Shown here one piece after another: positions 17,750 through 27,368 of a stretch of 64,000 nucleotides of DNA. The stretch comes from Segetibacter sp. (lineage in GTDB: Bacteria; Bacteroidota; Bacteroidia; Chitinophagales; Chitinophagaceae), in assembly GCF_025963695.1 (NCBI RefSeq), contig NZ_JAOQAH010000085.1, forward strand, positions 62,001 to 126,000, given 5' to 3'. Both the position numbers and the translations under genes were made by a program. Numbering within the stretch: position 1 is the first letter of the stretch; each line of letters opens with the position of its first letter. The notes beneath the pieces are model-generated. The model saw only the letters and a program-made list of their open reading frames with translations, did no database searches and had not been told where the DNA came from.

Positions 17750-20116
17750 ATGAGGCATATTGAACAACTTTCTTTAGAATTCATAAATAAATCCAAACAG
17801 GTCTATGTGCTAAAGAGGGCACTTTACTTTCTGCCCCTGGTAGTATTAATAGCAGGATTCAGTTTTTTGGTAAAGAAAAACCAGGGTGATACAAAGAATA
17901 GCGTTTTAATCCAAGAGCCGAAAAAGGCTACTTCTTCCCCGGTCTTAACTGCAGAGGAAGGTATTAAAAAAATGCACGTAGAAGATGGCTTTACTGTAAA
18001 GCTGGTAGCATCGGAGCCGCTGACTACAGCCCCGGTGGCTTTAAACTTTGACGAAAAAGGACGGATCTGGGTAGTAGAAATGGAGAATTATATGCCTGAT
18101 ACTGTTGGTACAGGTGAAGATCAGCCGCTTGGAAAAGTGGCTATTTTAAGCGATAAAAATGGCGACGGTGTAATGGATGATCGTAAAGTGGTTATAGACT
18201 CCCTGGTTTTGCCAAGAGCAATCTGTTTAATAGAGAACGGCATCCTTGTGGCAGAGCCGCCGTATCTCTGGTACTATGATCTAAAGGATGATAAGCCAAT
18301 AAATAGAACCCTGGTAGACGCGAAGTATGCTGATGCAGGCAATGTTGAACATCAACCAAACGGGTTATTTCGTGCTTTAGACAATTGGATCTACAGTGCC
18401 AAATCGAGTAAACGATATAGAAAGAAAGGCAGCAAGTGGTTGATTGAAAAGACCCATTTCCGAGGGCAGTGGGGCATAACCCAGGACGACCAGGGAAGAT
18501 TATTCTATAATACCAATTCTGAAAATCTATTGGGCGACTATTTTAGCCCCGGATTAGGAGCTACCAACAAGCACCAGCGTTCCGTTTCCGGATACGTAAA
18601 AAAAATAGTAGCAGACAACAGGGTTTATCCCGTAAGGCCAACGCCTGGAGTAAACCGCGGGTATTTAGAAGGAGTGCTTGATGATAGCCTTCGCCTGGTA
18701 AATTTTACTGCCGCCTGCGGTCCTGTAATTTATAATGCCGATCTTTTTAGCCAGGACTATTACGGTAATGCATTTGTAGCGGAACCATCGGCAAATTTGA
18801 TAAAAAGAAATATTCTAAAAGACGATGGTTATAGAATAGATGGAAGGGAGGCGTATGTTAAAAAAGAATTCCTCGCCAGCGAGGATGAACGCTTTAGACC
18901 AGTAAGTTTATATGTTGGCCCGGATGGAGCAATGTATGTAGTTGATCTTTATCGCGGAATCATTCAACACAAAACCTATTTAACGCCGTACCTTAAAAAC
19001 GAGATTAAAGAAAGAAGTCTTACCCAACCGCTGTCCTGCGGCCGTATTTATAAAGTTGTTCCAACTAATAAGAACGGGGAAGTTGCAAAGTTTTCAAAAG
19101 ATCCAAACCAATTGGTGTCCTTGTTGCAACATCCCAATGGATGGGTACGAAACAAAGCGCAACAATTATTGTTAGATGGGAAATACAAAGCTGTCGCACC
19201 GGCACTCCGTAAAAATTTAATGGCTGGCAATAATGCATTAGGGCTTACTCATTCCTTATGGACGTTGGAAGGCCTTGGTGTTTTACAACCAGCGGATGTA
19301 TTGCCGTTATTGAAACAAGCAGATTCGAAAATTCGCACGCAAGCGCTAACTGTGTTACCTTCTGTTCTTAGTAAAACTAATTATCAGCAGTTTTTGCCGG
19401 TCTTGCAAAAAATGATCAACCAGGACGATTCGTTAGCTGCTACCTATATTGCTTTCCTGGCGCATTATGTTCAGCCACTGAATGCTGTTGCTGCAAAGCA
19501 ACTGTTATTGTCCCTGGCCAAAAAATACGGGGCAAATACTTACGTAGCTGATGCAATCATAAGCAACCTGCAGGATAAAGAAACTGCTTTTTATAAAGAA
19601 GCGCTTCGTGTTAACCCGGATTCGAATATTGCTATTTACAGGCAATTAAAGAGAGTTATGACAGATGTTGCCAGAGCAAGAAACAATAGCAATGCAGGCG
19701 ATATTGCTAAACTATATCCTAAAGGCGCGGCTCTATTCGGAACGATTTGCCAAACCTGCCATGGTAAGGATGGTAACGGAGTACCGGCACTTGCACCTCC
19801 TTTAAATAATTCGGAGTGGGTAACGGGAGATAAGAATAAGTTGCTTGCAATCATTTTATATGGTTTGACAGGCCCTGTTAAAGTAGCCGGTAAAGTATAT
19901 AAGGCGCCGGAGATTAATGGTGACATGCCAAGCATTGGCGCCAGTAAAGAGTTTACTGATAGTGATATTGCCCAGGTCTCAAATTTCATCAGGAGTTCGT
20001 GGCTTAATAAAGCAACAGACATAGTTACCGCTGCTGATGTAGCCAATACGCGAAAGCGGTTTAAAAACAGGGAAAAGACTTTTACAACGGATGAGCTAAA
20101 TAAGCTTTCTAAATAA
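17750..20116 (+). CDS. PVC-type membrane-anchored dehydrogenase with HEAT repeats and cytochrome c domain
   Basis: From ATG 17750 this is a 788-residue protein (a GTG 16 codons upstream is also possible). A signal anchor lies at about residues 25-42 (ALYFLPLVVLIAGFSFLV). Residues about 70-440 form the beta-propeller of PVC-type dehydrogenases (FDEKGRIWVVEMENYMPD; GPDGAMYVVDLYRGI). HEAT-like repeats span about 450-630, and a C-terminal cytochrome c domain carries heme motif CQTCH at 667-671 with a likely Met ligand in GDMPSIG. Relatives oxidise sugars or polyols in the periplasm. Electrons would pass internally to the heme. It lies upstream of the regulator of the same locus. The substrate is unknown. 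Confidence 0.8.
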   Translation: MRHIEQLSLEFINKSKQVYVLKRALYFLPLVVLIAGFSFLVKKNQGDTKNSVLIQEPKKATSSPVLTAEEGIKKMHVEDGFTVKLVASEPLTTAPVALNFDEKGRIWVVEMENYMPDTVGTGEDQPLGKVAILSDKNGDGVMDDRKVVIDSLVLPRAICLIENGILVAEPPYLWYYDLKDDKPINRTLVDAKYADAGNVEHQPNGLFRALDNWIYSAKSSKRYRKKGSKWLIEKTHFRGQWGITQDDQGRLFYNTNSENLLGDYFSPGLGATNKHQRSVSGYVKKIVADNRVYPVRPTPGVNRGYLEGVLDDSLRLVNFTAACGPVIYNADLFSQDYYGNAFVAEPSANLIKRNILKDDGYRIDGREAYVKKEFLASEDERFRPVSLYVGPDGAMYVVDLYRGIIQHKTYLTPYLKNEIKERSLTQPLSCGRIYKVVPTNKNGEVAKFSKDPNQLVSLLQHPNGWVRNKAQQLLLDGKYKAVAPALRKNLMAGNNALGLTHSLWTLEGLGVLQPADVLPLLKQADSKIRTQALTVLPSVLSKTNYQQFLPVLQKMINQDDSLAATYIAFLAHYVQPLNAVAAKQLLLSLAKKYGANTYVADAIISNLQDKETAFYKEALRVNPDSNIAIYRQLKRVMTDVARARNNSNAGDIAKLYPKGAALFGTICQTCHGKDGNGVPALAPPLNNSEWVTGDKNKLLAIILYGLTGPVKVAGKVYKAPEINGDMPSIGASKEFTDSDIAQVSNFIRSSWLNKATDIVTAADVANTRKRFKNREKTFTTDELNKLSK

Positions 20117-20247
20117 GATGATTTAGTTGCGGGTAAAAAGGTATGCAACACTTGCAACGTGTGGTATCTTTTTACCCGACTTTCGGTGAATGTAGAAAGT
20201 AAAAGAGTTGAAAAAATTCGATTTGTCGTAGAATAAAGAATCAAAAG

Positions 20248-20296
20248 ATAAAAGTGAGTGACACAACAATGTCTAATTAGGTTACGTCGGCTGGTA
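20248..20296 (+). repeat. Dispersed intergenic repeat, GAGTGACAC variant
   Basis: Left box degraded to ATAAAAG, core GAGTGACACAAC, AATG, 19 variable bases, right box CTGGTA. It lies between two convergent genes. Confidence 0.75.
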
Positions 20297-20314
20297 ACAT
20301 AAAAATTTTTCTTC

Positions 20315-21184
20315 TTACAAATTCATGAATTCCTTTTTGTATTCTAAAGGAGTTTTAGACATTACATCTTTAAATTGATTGTTGAAATTTGAAAGGGTAT
20401 TAAAGCCGCAGTCGTACCCAATGTCAGATATAGAAAGATTTGTTTCGACTAACATTTTGCAAGCCTGTTTAATTCTTATTTCTGATACAAATCTTGAAAA
20501 CCGTTTGTTATTAGTTGTTGAAAAATAACGGCTGAAAGAAGTAGGTGTCATGTGAAGTAATGAAGCAACATCTTCGAGTGTTACTTTTGTCCGGTAGTTT
20601 TTCAAAACAAATTCATACACCAAATTCATCCGGTCTGTTTCCGATTTTTTTAAAGGGTTCTGGTAAGTTATCGGAGATATATAATGATAGTCTTTAGAAC
20701 CGGCAAGCAGGGTAAGAATTTGCAGCAGGTGAATAATACTTTCGACGGCTTGCAACTGCAGTAGTTCTTTCATTAGCTGAACTACGTCTTCCTTTTTTTT
20801 TCCATAAAATTCAAGCCCCTGGATAGATTTTGCGAAAAGCTTTTTTAACGGTATAAATTCTTCTTTAGCCAGTATGTCTTCACCTAAAAAATGTTCGTTT
20901 AAATAAATTACAATTCCTCTTGTTTGTAAAGTGCTTTTTCGTTCAAAATAACATTCTTCGCTTCTCCACAGGTGAGGTAAGTGAGGGCCGGTAAAAACGA
21001 GTTCGCCAGGTTGAAACAGTTTTATACTATCACCAACGAAACGCGTTCCTGATCCTTCCGCTACAAAAAAGAGCTGGTACTCGGAGTGGGAATGCCACGT
21101 AGGATCGAAATGTTTTTCCACCAGTTCTTTAACTACAAAAATTTTTGTGTCGGGAATAGCTGATTTATGTAAAGCGACCTTCAT
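20315..21184 (-). CDS. AraC-family transcriptional regulator with cupin domain
   Basis: A 289-residue regulator. The N-terminal half is a cupin sensor (DPTWHSHSEYQLFFVAEG; GELVFTGPHLPHLW). The C-terminal 100 residues form the double helix-turn-helix: first helix pair TLEDVASLLHMTPTSFSRYF, second pair LSISDIGYDCGFNTLSNFNN, ending FKDVMSKTPLEYKKEF. Such proteins sense a sugar or related ligand and control neighbouring catabolic genes. It is divergent from the 1170-residue ThuA fusion gene, 130 bp apart, so it probably controls that gene and the locus. The ligand is unknown. Confidence 0.88.
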   Translation of the reverse strand: MKVALHKSAIPDTKIFVVKELVEKHFDPTWHSHSEYQLFFVAEGSGTRFVGDSIKLFQPGELVFTGPHLPHLWRSEECYFERKSTLQTRGIVIYLNEHFLGEDILAKEEFIPLKKLFAKSIQGLEFYGKKKEDVVQLMKELLQLQAVESIIHLLQILTLLAGSKDYHYISPITYQNPLKKSETDRMNLVYEFVLKNYRTKVTLEDVASLLHMTPTSFSRYFSTTNNKRFSRFVSEIRIKQACKMLVETNLSISDIGYDCGFNTLSNFNNQFKDVMSKTPLEYKKEFMNL

Positions 21185-21314
21185 GTTTTCTTTAATATCT
21201 CTATTTCTATTGTTTTATTGACAAGATACAGTCATAATGTGACATAATGCGCGTATCTTTTCTAAAACATTGTAGCGATATTCGCTATCTAATTTCTAAC
21301 GAACTACAATTGCC

Positions 21315-24300
21315 ATGACCTCTAAAAAAAATCTCCTTCTTTTTATTATCTGTTTTATCTCCATTTGTTTTATAGCAGCTACCAACAAAGCTGCTGATCC
21401 TGCCCGACGCCTCGAAATTTTGTTTCTTGGGCATAAAAGCAAGCACCACGACTCCCAGCAATTGGCAGACATCTTAAACAAAGAATATTTTAAAGATGGT
21501 ATTAATATTACCTATACGAACGACCCGAACGATATGAATGATGCCAACCTGAAAAACTTCGACGGGCTGGTTGTATATGCGAACCACGATGAGATAACTA
21601 AAGACCAGGAAAAAGCTTTATTGAGTTTTGTAAAAGGCGGAAAAGGATTTATTCCGCTTCATTGCGCTTCGTATTGCTTTCGCAATTCCCCTGAAGTAGT
21701 CGAAATGATTGGCGGGCAGTTTTCAACTCATAAAATAGATTCTTTTCCTGCTGTAATTATAAAGCCTGAGCATGTTGTAATGAAAGGCATTAATGCTTTT
21801 ACTACAAAGGACGAAACGTATGTACACACTAAGATTAGCAAGAATATAGAAGTGCTTTCTGAGAGGGTAGAAGGCGATCACCACGAGCCTTACACATGGG
21901 TAAGACCTTTTGGGGATGGACGGGTTTTCTACACTGCTTATGGTCACGACGAGATAACGTTTAATAACCAGGGCTTTCTTAACCTGGTAAAAAACGGAAT
22001 ACTGTGGGCGGTGGGTGATAACGCAAGGGCGAGCCTTGCTGCTTACCAGATAGCGAAACCTACCTACAGTGATGCCACTATTCCTAACTATGAAAACCGC
22101 AAACCTGCCCCTCAGCTACAAGCGCCTTTAAGCCCGGCCGAATCAATGTCTTTAATGCAAGTACCTCCCGGTCTTGAACTTCAGTTGTTTGCTGCAGAAC
22201 CAGATGTTATTAACCCGATTTTTATGAATTGGGATGAAAAAGGAAGATTGTGGGTTATCGAAACTATAGATTATCCGAACGAAGTAAAAGACGGTGATAT
22301 AGGTGACGATCGTATAAAAATATTGGAAGACACAAACGGAGATGGCAAGGCTGATAAATCAACTGTGTTTGCTGACAAACTGAATATCCCAACCAGCTTC
22401 GTCTTTTCAAATGGTGGTATTATTGTCAGCAGCGCGCCGAGTTTTTTGTTTTTAAAAGATACAGACGGAGACGGAAAAGCAGATGTAAGGCAGCCGATAT
22501 TAGGTGGCTGGGGTAAAGATGATACACATGCCCAGGCTTCAAACCTTCGCTACGGGCTTGATAATAAAATATGGGGCGTGGTAGGTTACTCAGGCTTTAA
22601 TGGTAAGGTGGGTGATAGCGCTATCAAATTTAGTTCAGGCCTGTACCGCTTTACTCCTGATGCAAAAAAGTTAGAGTATTTATCTACCACCAGCAACAAT
22701 ACCTGGGGACTAGGTTTCTCAGAAGATTTTGATGTATTTATTTCAACAGCAAATAACACCCATTCCGGTTTTTACGGAATAGATAAGAAGTACCTGACGA
22801 TGGGTAAAATTGATGAGTCTGGAGTGGAAAAGCTAGATGCCCATTACGAGATGCACGTGGCAACCAAAAACCTGCGGCAGGTAGATGTGCAAGGAGGGTT
22901 TACAGCTGCAGCAGGTCATAGCCTTTATACTGCAAGAAATTTTCCTAAAGAATATTGGAACAGGATAGCTTTTGTAAATGAGCCAACCGGTCGTGTCATT
23001 CACCGTGCAGTGATGAAGCAAAGCGGTGCAGGGTTTAAAGAAGAAGGTGACGGGTGGAATTTACTTACGAGTGCAGATGAATGGGCCGGACCTGTACAGG
23101 CAGAAGTTGGACCGGACGGTGCAGTGTGGGTAGTTGACTGGTACGATTTCATCATTCAGCACAACCCAACTCCCTCACCTGATCGCGGCGGGTACCAGGC
23201 TAAAAATGGTAAAGGCAACGCTTATATAAATCCGCTAAGAGACCATGAAAGGGGCCGTATCTATCGCATTGTAAATAAAAGCAATAACCAACTGAATACT
23301 TTTAGTTTAAGTAAAAGTGACCCTAAAGGTCTTATTGCTGCCCTGTCAAACAATAACATGTTCTGGCGCTCACACGCTCAAAGACTTTTAGTTGAAAGCG
23401 GTGATAAGAGTGTGTTGCCAGCTTTATATAAATTAGTAAGGAACGAAAAAGCCGATGAAATAGGAATTAACCCGTCAGCTATTCATGCGCTTTGGACCAT
23501 GCATGGTTTGAAAGCTTTTGACGGCACCAATAAAGAAGCTATAGATGTTGCAATAAAAGCTTTATCTCATCCGATAGCCGGCGTTCGTCGTGCTGCTGTA
23601 CAGGTGTTACCAAAAACACCGGCAACGTTATTAGCTTTGCAAAGAGCGAAGGTTTTAGATGATGTCGACGGAAGAGTAAAACTAGCGGGCGTACTTGCTT
23701 TAGCAGATATGAAACCTTCTGCTGAAATTGGTACTGCTTTAGTAGATGTAGCGTTGAAACCAGAAAATGAAAAAGATAACTGGTTGAAATGGGCTATTAC
23801 GGCAGCGGCTGCAAATAATCAAACTTACTTTGCTGCAGCTTTCAATAAAAAAGGTGCTGTTGCTACCACTACCAATATCGGTGAAGCATCGTTGGCTCAG
23901 CGGCTTGCCATGTTAAATAGAATTACGTCCATTTCTCTGCCAGCGCGCAGGGCTCCCGGTTCTGCCCCTTTGGAAGCGCCAGACGTAACAAACAAAGAAA
24001 TAACGATTTCGGGCGACTTGCAAAAAAACGGACCTTTCCCTTACCAGGGTTTAGTTGTGGCTCATGGAAATCTTTTAAATGGCTACGGGTTGTTCCTGAA
24101 AGAAAATAAATTGTATTTCCAGGTAAACCAGGAGAGTAAGTCTTATTCTATTAGTAGTGAACCCTTACCTGCAACAGGTAAGTTTAATTTTAGGGCAACG
24201 TTACTTAAAGACGGAGCAATGGGCCTTGCCATCAACAATAAACAAGTTGCTAATACGCTTGCCTCCGGCTTGTTTACTACCCCTTTTAAAACTGGCTTGC

Positions 24301-24827
24301 GGGTAGGTATGGAAGATAAACAAGGCAGTGATAAGGTTGCCGAATATCCTGACACTTTTAGAATTCGTGGAGCTTTGACGGGTGCAAGACTGGAAGTCTT
24401 TACCCCTGGTTCTCCACAAAGTCTTGCTTCAACCAAAAAGCAAACTGCATCAAAAGTGATTATAATGAATGTGGTGAAGGATGTGATGAAGTTTGATAAG
24501 ACATTGATTACTGCAAAAGCAGGTTCTGTTCTTCAGATTGTATTTAAAAATCCTGATCATATGCAGCACAACTGGGTGCTTATTAAACCAAAATCAATGG
24601 AAAAGGTAGGTGCTGCTGCTGATAAACTGGCGATGGATCCGAATGGTACAAAGTTGAATTATGTACCAAGAATGCCAGAGGTTTTACAAGCTACACCCCT
24701 GATAAACCCGGGAGGTGAATTTACAATAACCTTCACGGTTCCGAATGCTGCCGGCGACTACCCGTTCGTTTGTACTTTCCCGGGTCACTGGAGAATTATG
24801 AAAGGCATTATGAGGGTTACAAAATAA
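21315..24827 (+). CDS. Secreted ThuA / PVC-type dehydrogenase / HEAT / jelly-roll / cupredoxin fusion
   Basis: A 1170-residue exported protein (signal MTSKKNLLLFIICFISICFI). Order: ThuA domain about 30-237 (GFIPLHCASYCF; GRVFYTAYGHDE); PVC-type propeller about 278-652 (MNWDEKGRLWVIETIDYPN; GPDGAVWVVDWYDF); HEAT repeats about 665-870; a LamG/DUF1080-like beta sandwich about 890-1028 (GYGLFLKENKLYFQVNQ); and a C-terminal cupredoxin about 1045-1170. The cupredoxin has a type-1 copper site: an HN motif near 1085 (QHNWVLIK) and CTFPGHWRIM, with Cys, His at +5 and Met at +9 as in azurin. It likely oxidises a sugar outside the cytoplasm and passes electrons to copper. Substrate and partner are unknown. 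Confidence 0.82.
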   Translation: MTSKKNLLLFIICFISICFIAATNKAADPARRLEILFLGHKSKHHDSQQLADILNKEYFKDGINITYTNDPNDMNDANLKNFDGLVVYANHDEITKDQEKALLSFVKGGKGFIPLHCASYCFRNSPEVVEMIGGQFSTHKIDSFPAVIIKPEHVVMKGINAFTTKDETYVHTKISKNIEVLSERVEGDHHEPYTWVRPFGDGRVFYTAYGHDEITFNNQGFLNLVKNGILWAVGDNARASLAAYQIAKPTYSDATIPNYENRKPAPQLQAPLSPAESMSLMQVPPGLELQLFAAEPDVINPIFMNWDEKGRLWVIETIDYPNEVKDGDIGDDRIKILEDTNGDGKADKSTVFADKLNIPTSFVFSNGGIIVSSAPSFLFLKDTDGDGKADVRQPILGGWGKDDTHAQASNLRYGLDNKIWGVVGYSGFNGKVGDSAIKFSSGLYRFTPDAKKLEYLSTTSNNTWGLGFSEDFDVFISTANNTHSGFYGIDKKYLTMGKIDESGVEKLDAHYEMHVATKNLRQVDVQGGFTAAAGHSLYTARNFPKEYWNRIAFVNEPTGRVIHRAVMKQSGAGFKEEGDGWNLLTSADEWAGPVQAEVGPDGAVWVVDWYDFIIQHNPTPSPDRGGYQAKNGKGNAYINPLRDHERGRIYRIVNKSNNQLNTFSLSKSDPKGLIAALSNNNMFWRSHAQRLLVESGDKSVLPALYKLVRNEKADEIGINPSAIHALWTMHGLKAFDGTNKEAIDVAIKALSHPIAGVRRAAVQVLPKTPATLLALQRAKVLDDVDGRVKLAGVLALADMKPSAEIGTALVDVALKPENEKDNWLKWAITAAAANNQTYFAAAFNKKGAVATTTNIGEASLAQRLAMLNRITSISLPARRAPGSAPLEAPDVTNKEITISGDLQKNGPFPYQGLVVAHGNLLNGYGLFLKENKLYFQVNQESKSYSISSEPLPATGKFNFRATLLKDGAMGLAINNKQVANTLASGLFTTPFKTGLRVGMEDKQGSDKVAEYPDTFRIRGALTGARLEVFTPGSPQSLASTKKQTASKVIIMNVVKDVMKFDKTLITAKAGSVLQIVFKNPDHMQHNWVLIKPKSMEKVGAAADKLAMDPNGTKLNYVPRMPEVLQATPLINPGGEFTITFTVPNAAGDYPFVCTFPGHWRIMKGIMRVTK

Positions 24828-24879
24828 TTATTTATAAGACGGTCAGCGGACGTAAGGCTTGTTGATTATATAGCTTTCA

Positions 24880-24928
24880 GTACAAGAGTGCGACGCAACT
24901 AATGCTACATAGCATTGAAATGCTGGTA
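24880..24928 (+). repeat. Dispersed intergenic repeat, GTGCGACGC variant
   Basis: GTACAAG, A, core GTGCGACGCAAC, TAATG (one extra T), 18 variable bases, right box CTGGTA. It lies between the fusion gene and the epimerase-like gene. Confidence 0.8.
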
Positions 24929-24969
24929 AAAAAAAGAATTTAAGACGGGCTCTATTCGAAATAAAAATT

Positions 24970-25830
24970 ATGGCATTACAAATTAAATACGGTGTTAGTA
25001 CCTGGCTTTGGACTTCGCCTTTTTCCACTGCGTCTACTCATTCGGTATTCAAAAAGATTAGAGACATGGGGTTTGACGCAGTTGAGATTGCTGTTGAATA
25101 CCCTGAATTGATTGATGCAAAAGCTGTAAAGCAAGGCTTGCAGGAGTATGGGTTAACCCCCGTGGTTTGTGCGGCTTTCGGTCCTTCACGCGATCTTACC
25201 AGCGATGATCCTGCCATTCATCAAAACTGTTTCGACTATATCAAATCTTGTTTCGATTTGTGCAATAGCTGGGAGACCTCTTTCCTGGCCGGCCCAATGT
25301 ATTCTGCCGTAGGCAAGGCGAGAATGGTGCCCGATGAGCAGCGAAAACGGGAGTGGGAGCTAGCGGTGAAGAACCTGCAGCTGGTGTGTGAAATGGCTGA
25401 GGAAAGAAATCTGCAAATAGCTTTAGAGCCATTAAACCGTTTTGAATCGGACCTTGTAAATACTGCGGCCGATGTTATTCGCCTCGTCAATGACATTGCT
25501 CATCCTGCCGCTAAAATAATGCTTGATGGTTTTCACATGAACATCGAAGAGCGCGATGTTGAAAAGGCTATTATTAGTACTGCAGATAAATTGATCCATT
25601 TTCAGGTGTCGGAAAATTACAGGGGTACACCGGGAACCGGCCAGACACCATGGGAGGCATATAAGAGAGGATTAGAAGCGATTAATTACCGGGGCGTCGT
25701 ATCCATAGAAAGTTTCACTCCTGAAAATAAAGAACTAGCCGGCGCAGTTTGCTTTTGGCATCCAATGGCCGAAAGCCAGGATAAATTTGCATCAGAAGGT
25801 TTGCATTTTTTAAAGGGTTTATTTGCCTGA
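24970..25830 (+). CDS. Sugar isomerase/epimerase, ketose-3-epimerase-like TIM barrel
   Basis: A 286-residue AP-endonuclease-2-type TIM barrel without signal peptide. Metal and catalytic residues of the D-tagatose/D-allulose 3-epimerase group can be picked out: Glu in ALEPLNRFE, Asp and His in MLDGFHMNIEE, a ligand-bearing strand HFQVSENYRGTPGTG, and a final Glu in VSIESF. The LDxFHMNIEE block is particularly typical of that group. It likely interconverts a ketose or keto-sugar at C3 in the cytoplasm. It stands directly downstream of the sugar-oxidising genes and upstream of a Gfo/Idh/MocA gene. Exact substrate is not assignable. Confidence 0.82.
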   Translation: MALQIKYGVSTWLWTSPFSTASTHSVFKKIRDMGFDAVEIAVEYPELIDAKAVKQGLQEYGLTPVVCAAFGPSRDLTSDDPAIHQNCFDYIKSCFDLCNSWETSFLAGPMYSAVGKARMVPDEQRKREWELAVKNLQLVCEMAEERNLQIALEPLNRFESDLVNTAADVIRLVNDIAHPAAKIMLDGFHMNIEERDVEKAIISTADKLIHFQVSENYRGTPGTGQTPWEAYKRGLEAINYRGVVSIESFTPENKELAGAVCFWHPMAESQDKFASEGLHFLKGLFA

Positions 25831-25900
25831 AAGGATTTTTAGTTACTGGCCCAATTACTAATATGGTACATACTACTAGTGAATATGTATATTTTTTTGT

Positions 25901-25949
25901 TACCGGCAGCAGAATATCTATTAAACATTGTTGTGTCACGCTCTTGTAC
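25901..25949 (-). repeat. Dispersed intergenic repeat, intermediate variant
   Basis: Minus strand: GTACAAG, A, core GCGTGACACAAC, AATG, 19 variable bases, right box CCGGTAAC. The core mixes features of both variants. Confidence 0.8.
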
Positions 25950-26011
25950 TGCAACAAAAAATCAGCAGGTTCATTGTGCCTGGTTCAAAAGCCCCTTTAG
26001 CGGTTTGGGGT

Positions 26012-26035
26012 TACTCTTGCGTTGCGCGCTTGTAC
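26012..26035 (-). repeat. Partial dispersed intergenic repeat
   Basis: Minus strand: GTACAAG, C, GCGCAACGCAAG. The left box is exact and about 18 of 24 positions agree. The right box is lost. It lies 62 bp from the previous copy in the same orientation, in the 349-bp spacer before the Gfo/Idh/MocA gene, which holds nothing else. Confidence 0.5.
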
Positions 26036-26179
26036 CATTTATTATATTCTCAGCCCATGGGTATAAGCGGCGCTTAGTAAGCACAGCGAAAGGTAACATA
26101 AGCTGCTGCCGTTAAATGAGTAAACACTTATTTTAATAAAACATCATTAAAACTAAAACCAACTTCTAAAAACAACATT

Positions 26180-27298
26180 ATGGAAAACAACAAATTCAAC
26201 GTAGCTATTGTCGGTCTCGGTTTTGGGGCAGAATTTATTCCTATCTACCAACGCCATCCGTATGCAAACATGTATGCCATTTGCCAGAGGAATACAGATA
26301 AACTCAACGAAGTTGGTGAAGCGTTCGGTATTGAAAAAAGATACAGCGACTATAATGATTTGTTGAAAGATCCGAATGTTGATGTTATCCATATCAATAC
26401 ACCTATTCAAAGTCATGCTGAACAATCTATTGCAGCATTAAGGGCTGGTAAACATGTAGCCTGTACTGTACCAATGGCAACTACTGTAGAAGAATGCAGG
26501 CAGATAGTAGAAGCTGTTAAGGAAACAGGGTTGACATATATGATGATGGAGACTGTAGTGTACAGCCGTGAATTTCTGTTTGTAAAAGAAATGTATGAAA
26601 AAGGCGAGATGGGTAAGCTACAATTCTTAAGGGCATCGCATCAGCAGGAAATGGGAGGATGGCCGGGGTATTGGGAAGGTTTGCCGCCGATGCATTACGC
26701 CACCCATTGCGTAGGGCCAGTGGTGGCATTGGCAAAAGCTGATGCAGAACATGTTTCGTGTTATGGCTCCGGAAGAATTGATGAAAACCTGATTAGTAAA
26801 TACGGTTCGCCTTTCGCAATTGAGAGTTGCCATATTAAATTTAAAGACTCAGACCTTGCCGCGGAAGTTACACGCTCATTATTCAATACTGCCCGCCAAT
26901 ACCGTGAAAGTTTTGATGTGTATGGATCTAAAAAATCTTTTGAATGGACCCTCGTTGAACATGAAGAGTCAGTTATACACACGGGCGAAACACCAGAAAA
27001 AGTAAAGATTCCGGATTATGCGCACCTGTTACCTGAAGAGATACAATCTTTTACCACCGGCGGAGTGTACGACGCAGACAGTAAACAACACTTATCCTTT
27101 ATCCAGGGGTCGGGCCATGGCGGGTCTCATCCACACCTTGTAAATGAATTTCTTTCGGCACTTCATCACAAGCGTGAACCTTTTCCAAATGCAAGACAAT
27201 CCGCAAACATTACTTGTGTAGGTATTCTTGCACATGAGTCTGCTATGCAAAATGGAAAGCAGCTTTTCTTGCCTGAGTTTACATTAAGTAACCCATAA
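26180..27298 (+). CDS. Gfo/Idh/MocA family oxidoreductase
   Basis: A 372-residue two-domain protein. The N-terminal Rossmann fold has VGLGFGAEFIPIYQRHP and VDVIHINTPIQSHAEQS. The C-terminal alpha/beta substrate domain has GGWPGYW, MHYATHCVGP and the closing SANITCVGILAHESAM. At the place where relatives have EKP (with a catalytic Lys), this protein reads CTVPMATT, so the usual lysine is missing. It is cytoplasmic, with no Tat signal. It probably acts on a sugar or cyclitol made by the neighbouring dehydrogenase/epimerase genes; the chemistry may differ from standard NAD(P) dehydrogenases. Confidence 0.85.
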   Translation: MENNKFNVAIVGLGFGAEFIPIYQRHPYANMYAICQRNTDKLNEVGEAFGIEKRYSDYNDLLKDPNVDVIHINTPIQSHAEQSIAALRAGKHVACTVPMATTVEECRQIVEAVKETGLTYMMMETVVYSREFLFVKEMYEKGEMGKLQFLRASHQQEMGGWPGYWEGLPPMHYATHCVGPVVALAKADAEHVSCYGSGRIDENLISKYGSPFAIESCHIKFKDSDLAAEVTRSLFNTARQYRESFDVYGSKKSFEWTLVEHEESVIHTGETPEKVKIPDYAHLLPEEIQSFTTGGVYDADSKQHLSFIQGSGHGGSHPHLVNEFLSALHHKREPFPNARQSANITCVGILAHESAMQNGKQLFLPEFTLSNP

Positions 27299-27368
27299 TT
27301 TTATCTTTTACAGTACTGAGCTAACCAGTAATAATTTATCCACTTTTTTTGAAGCAGTGACTAAAAGC

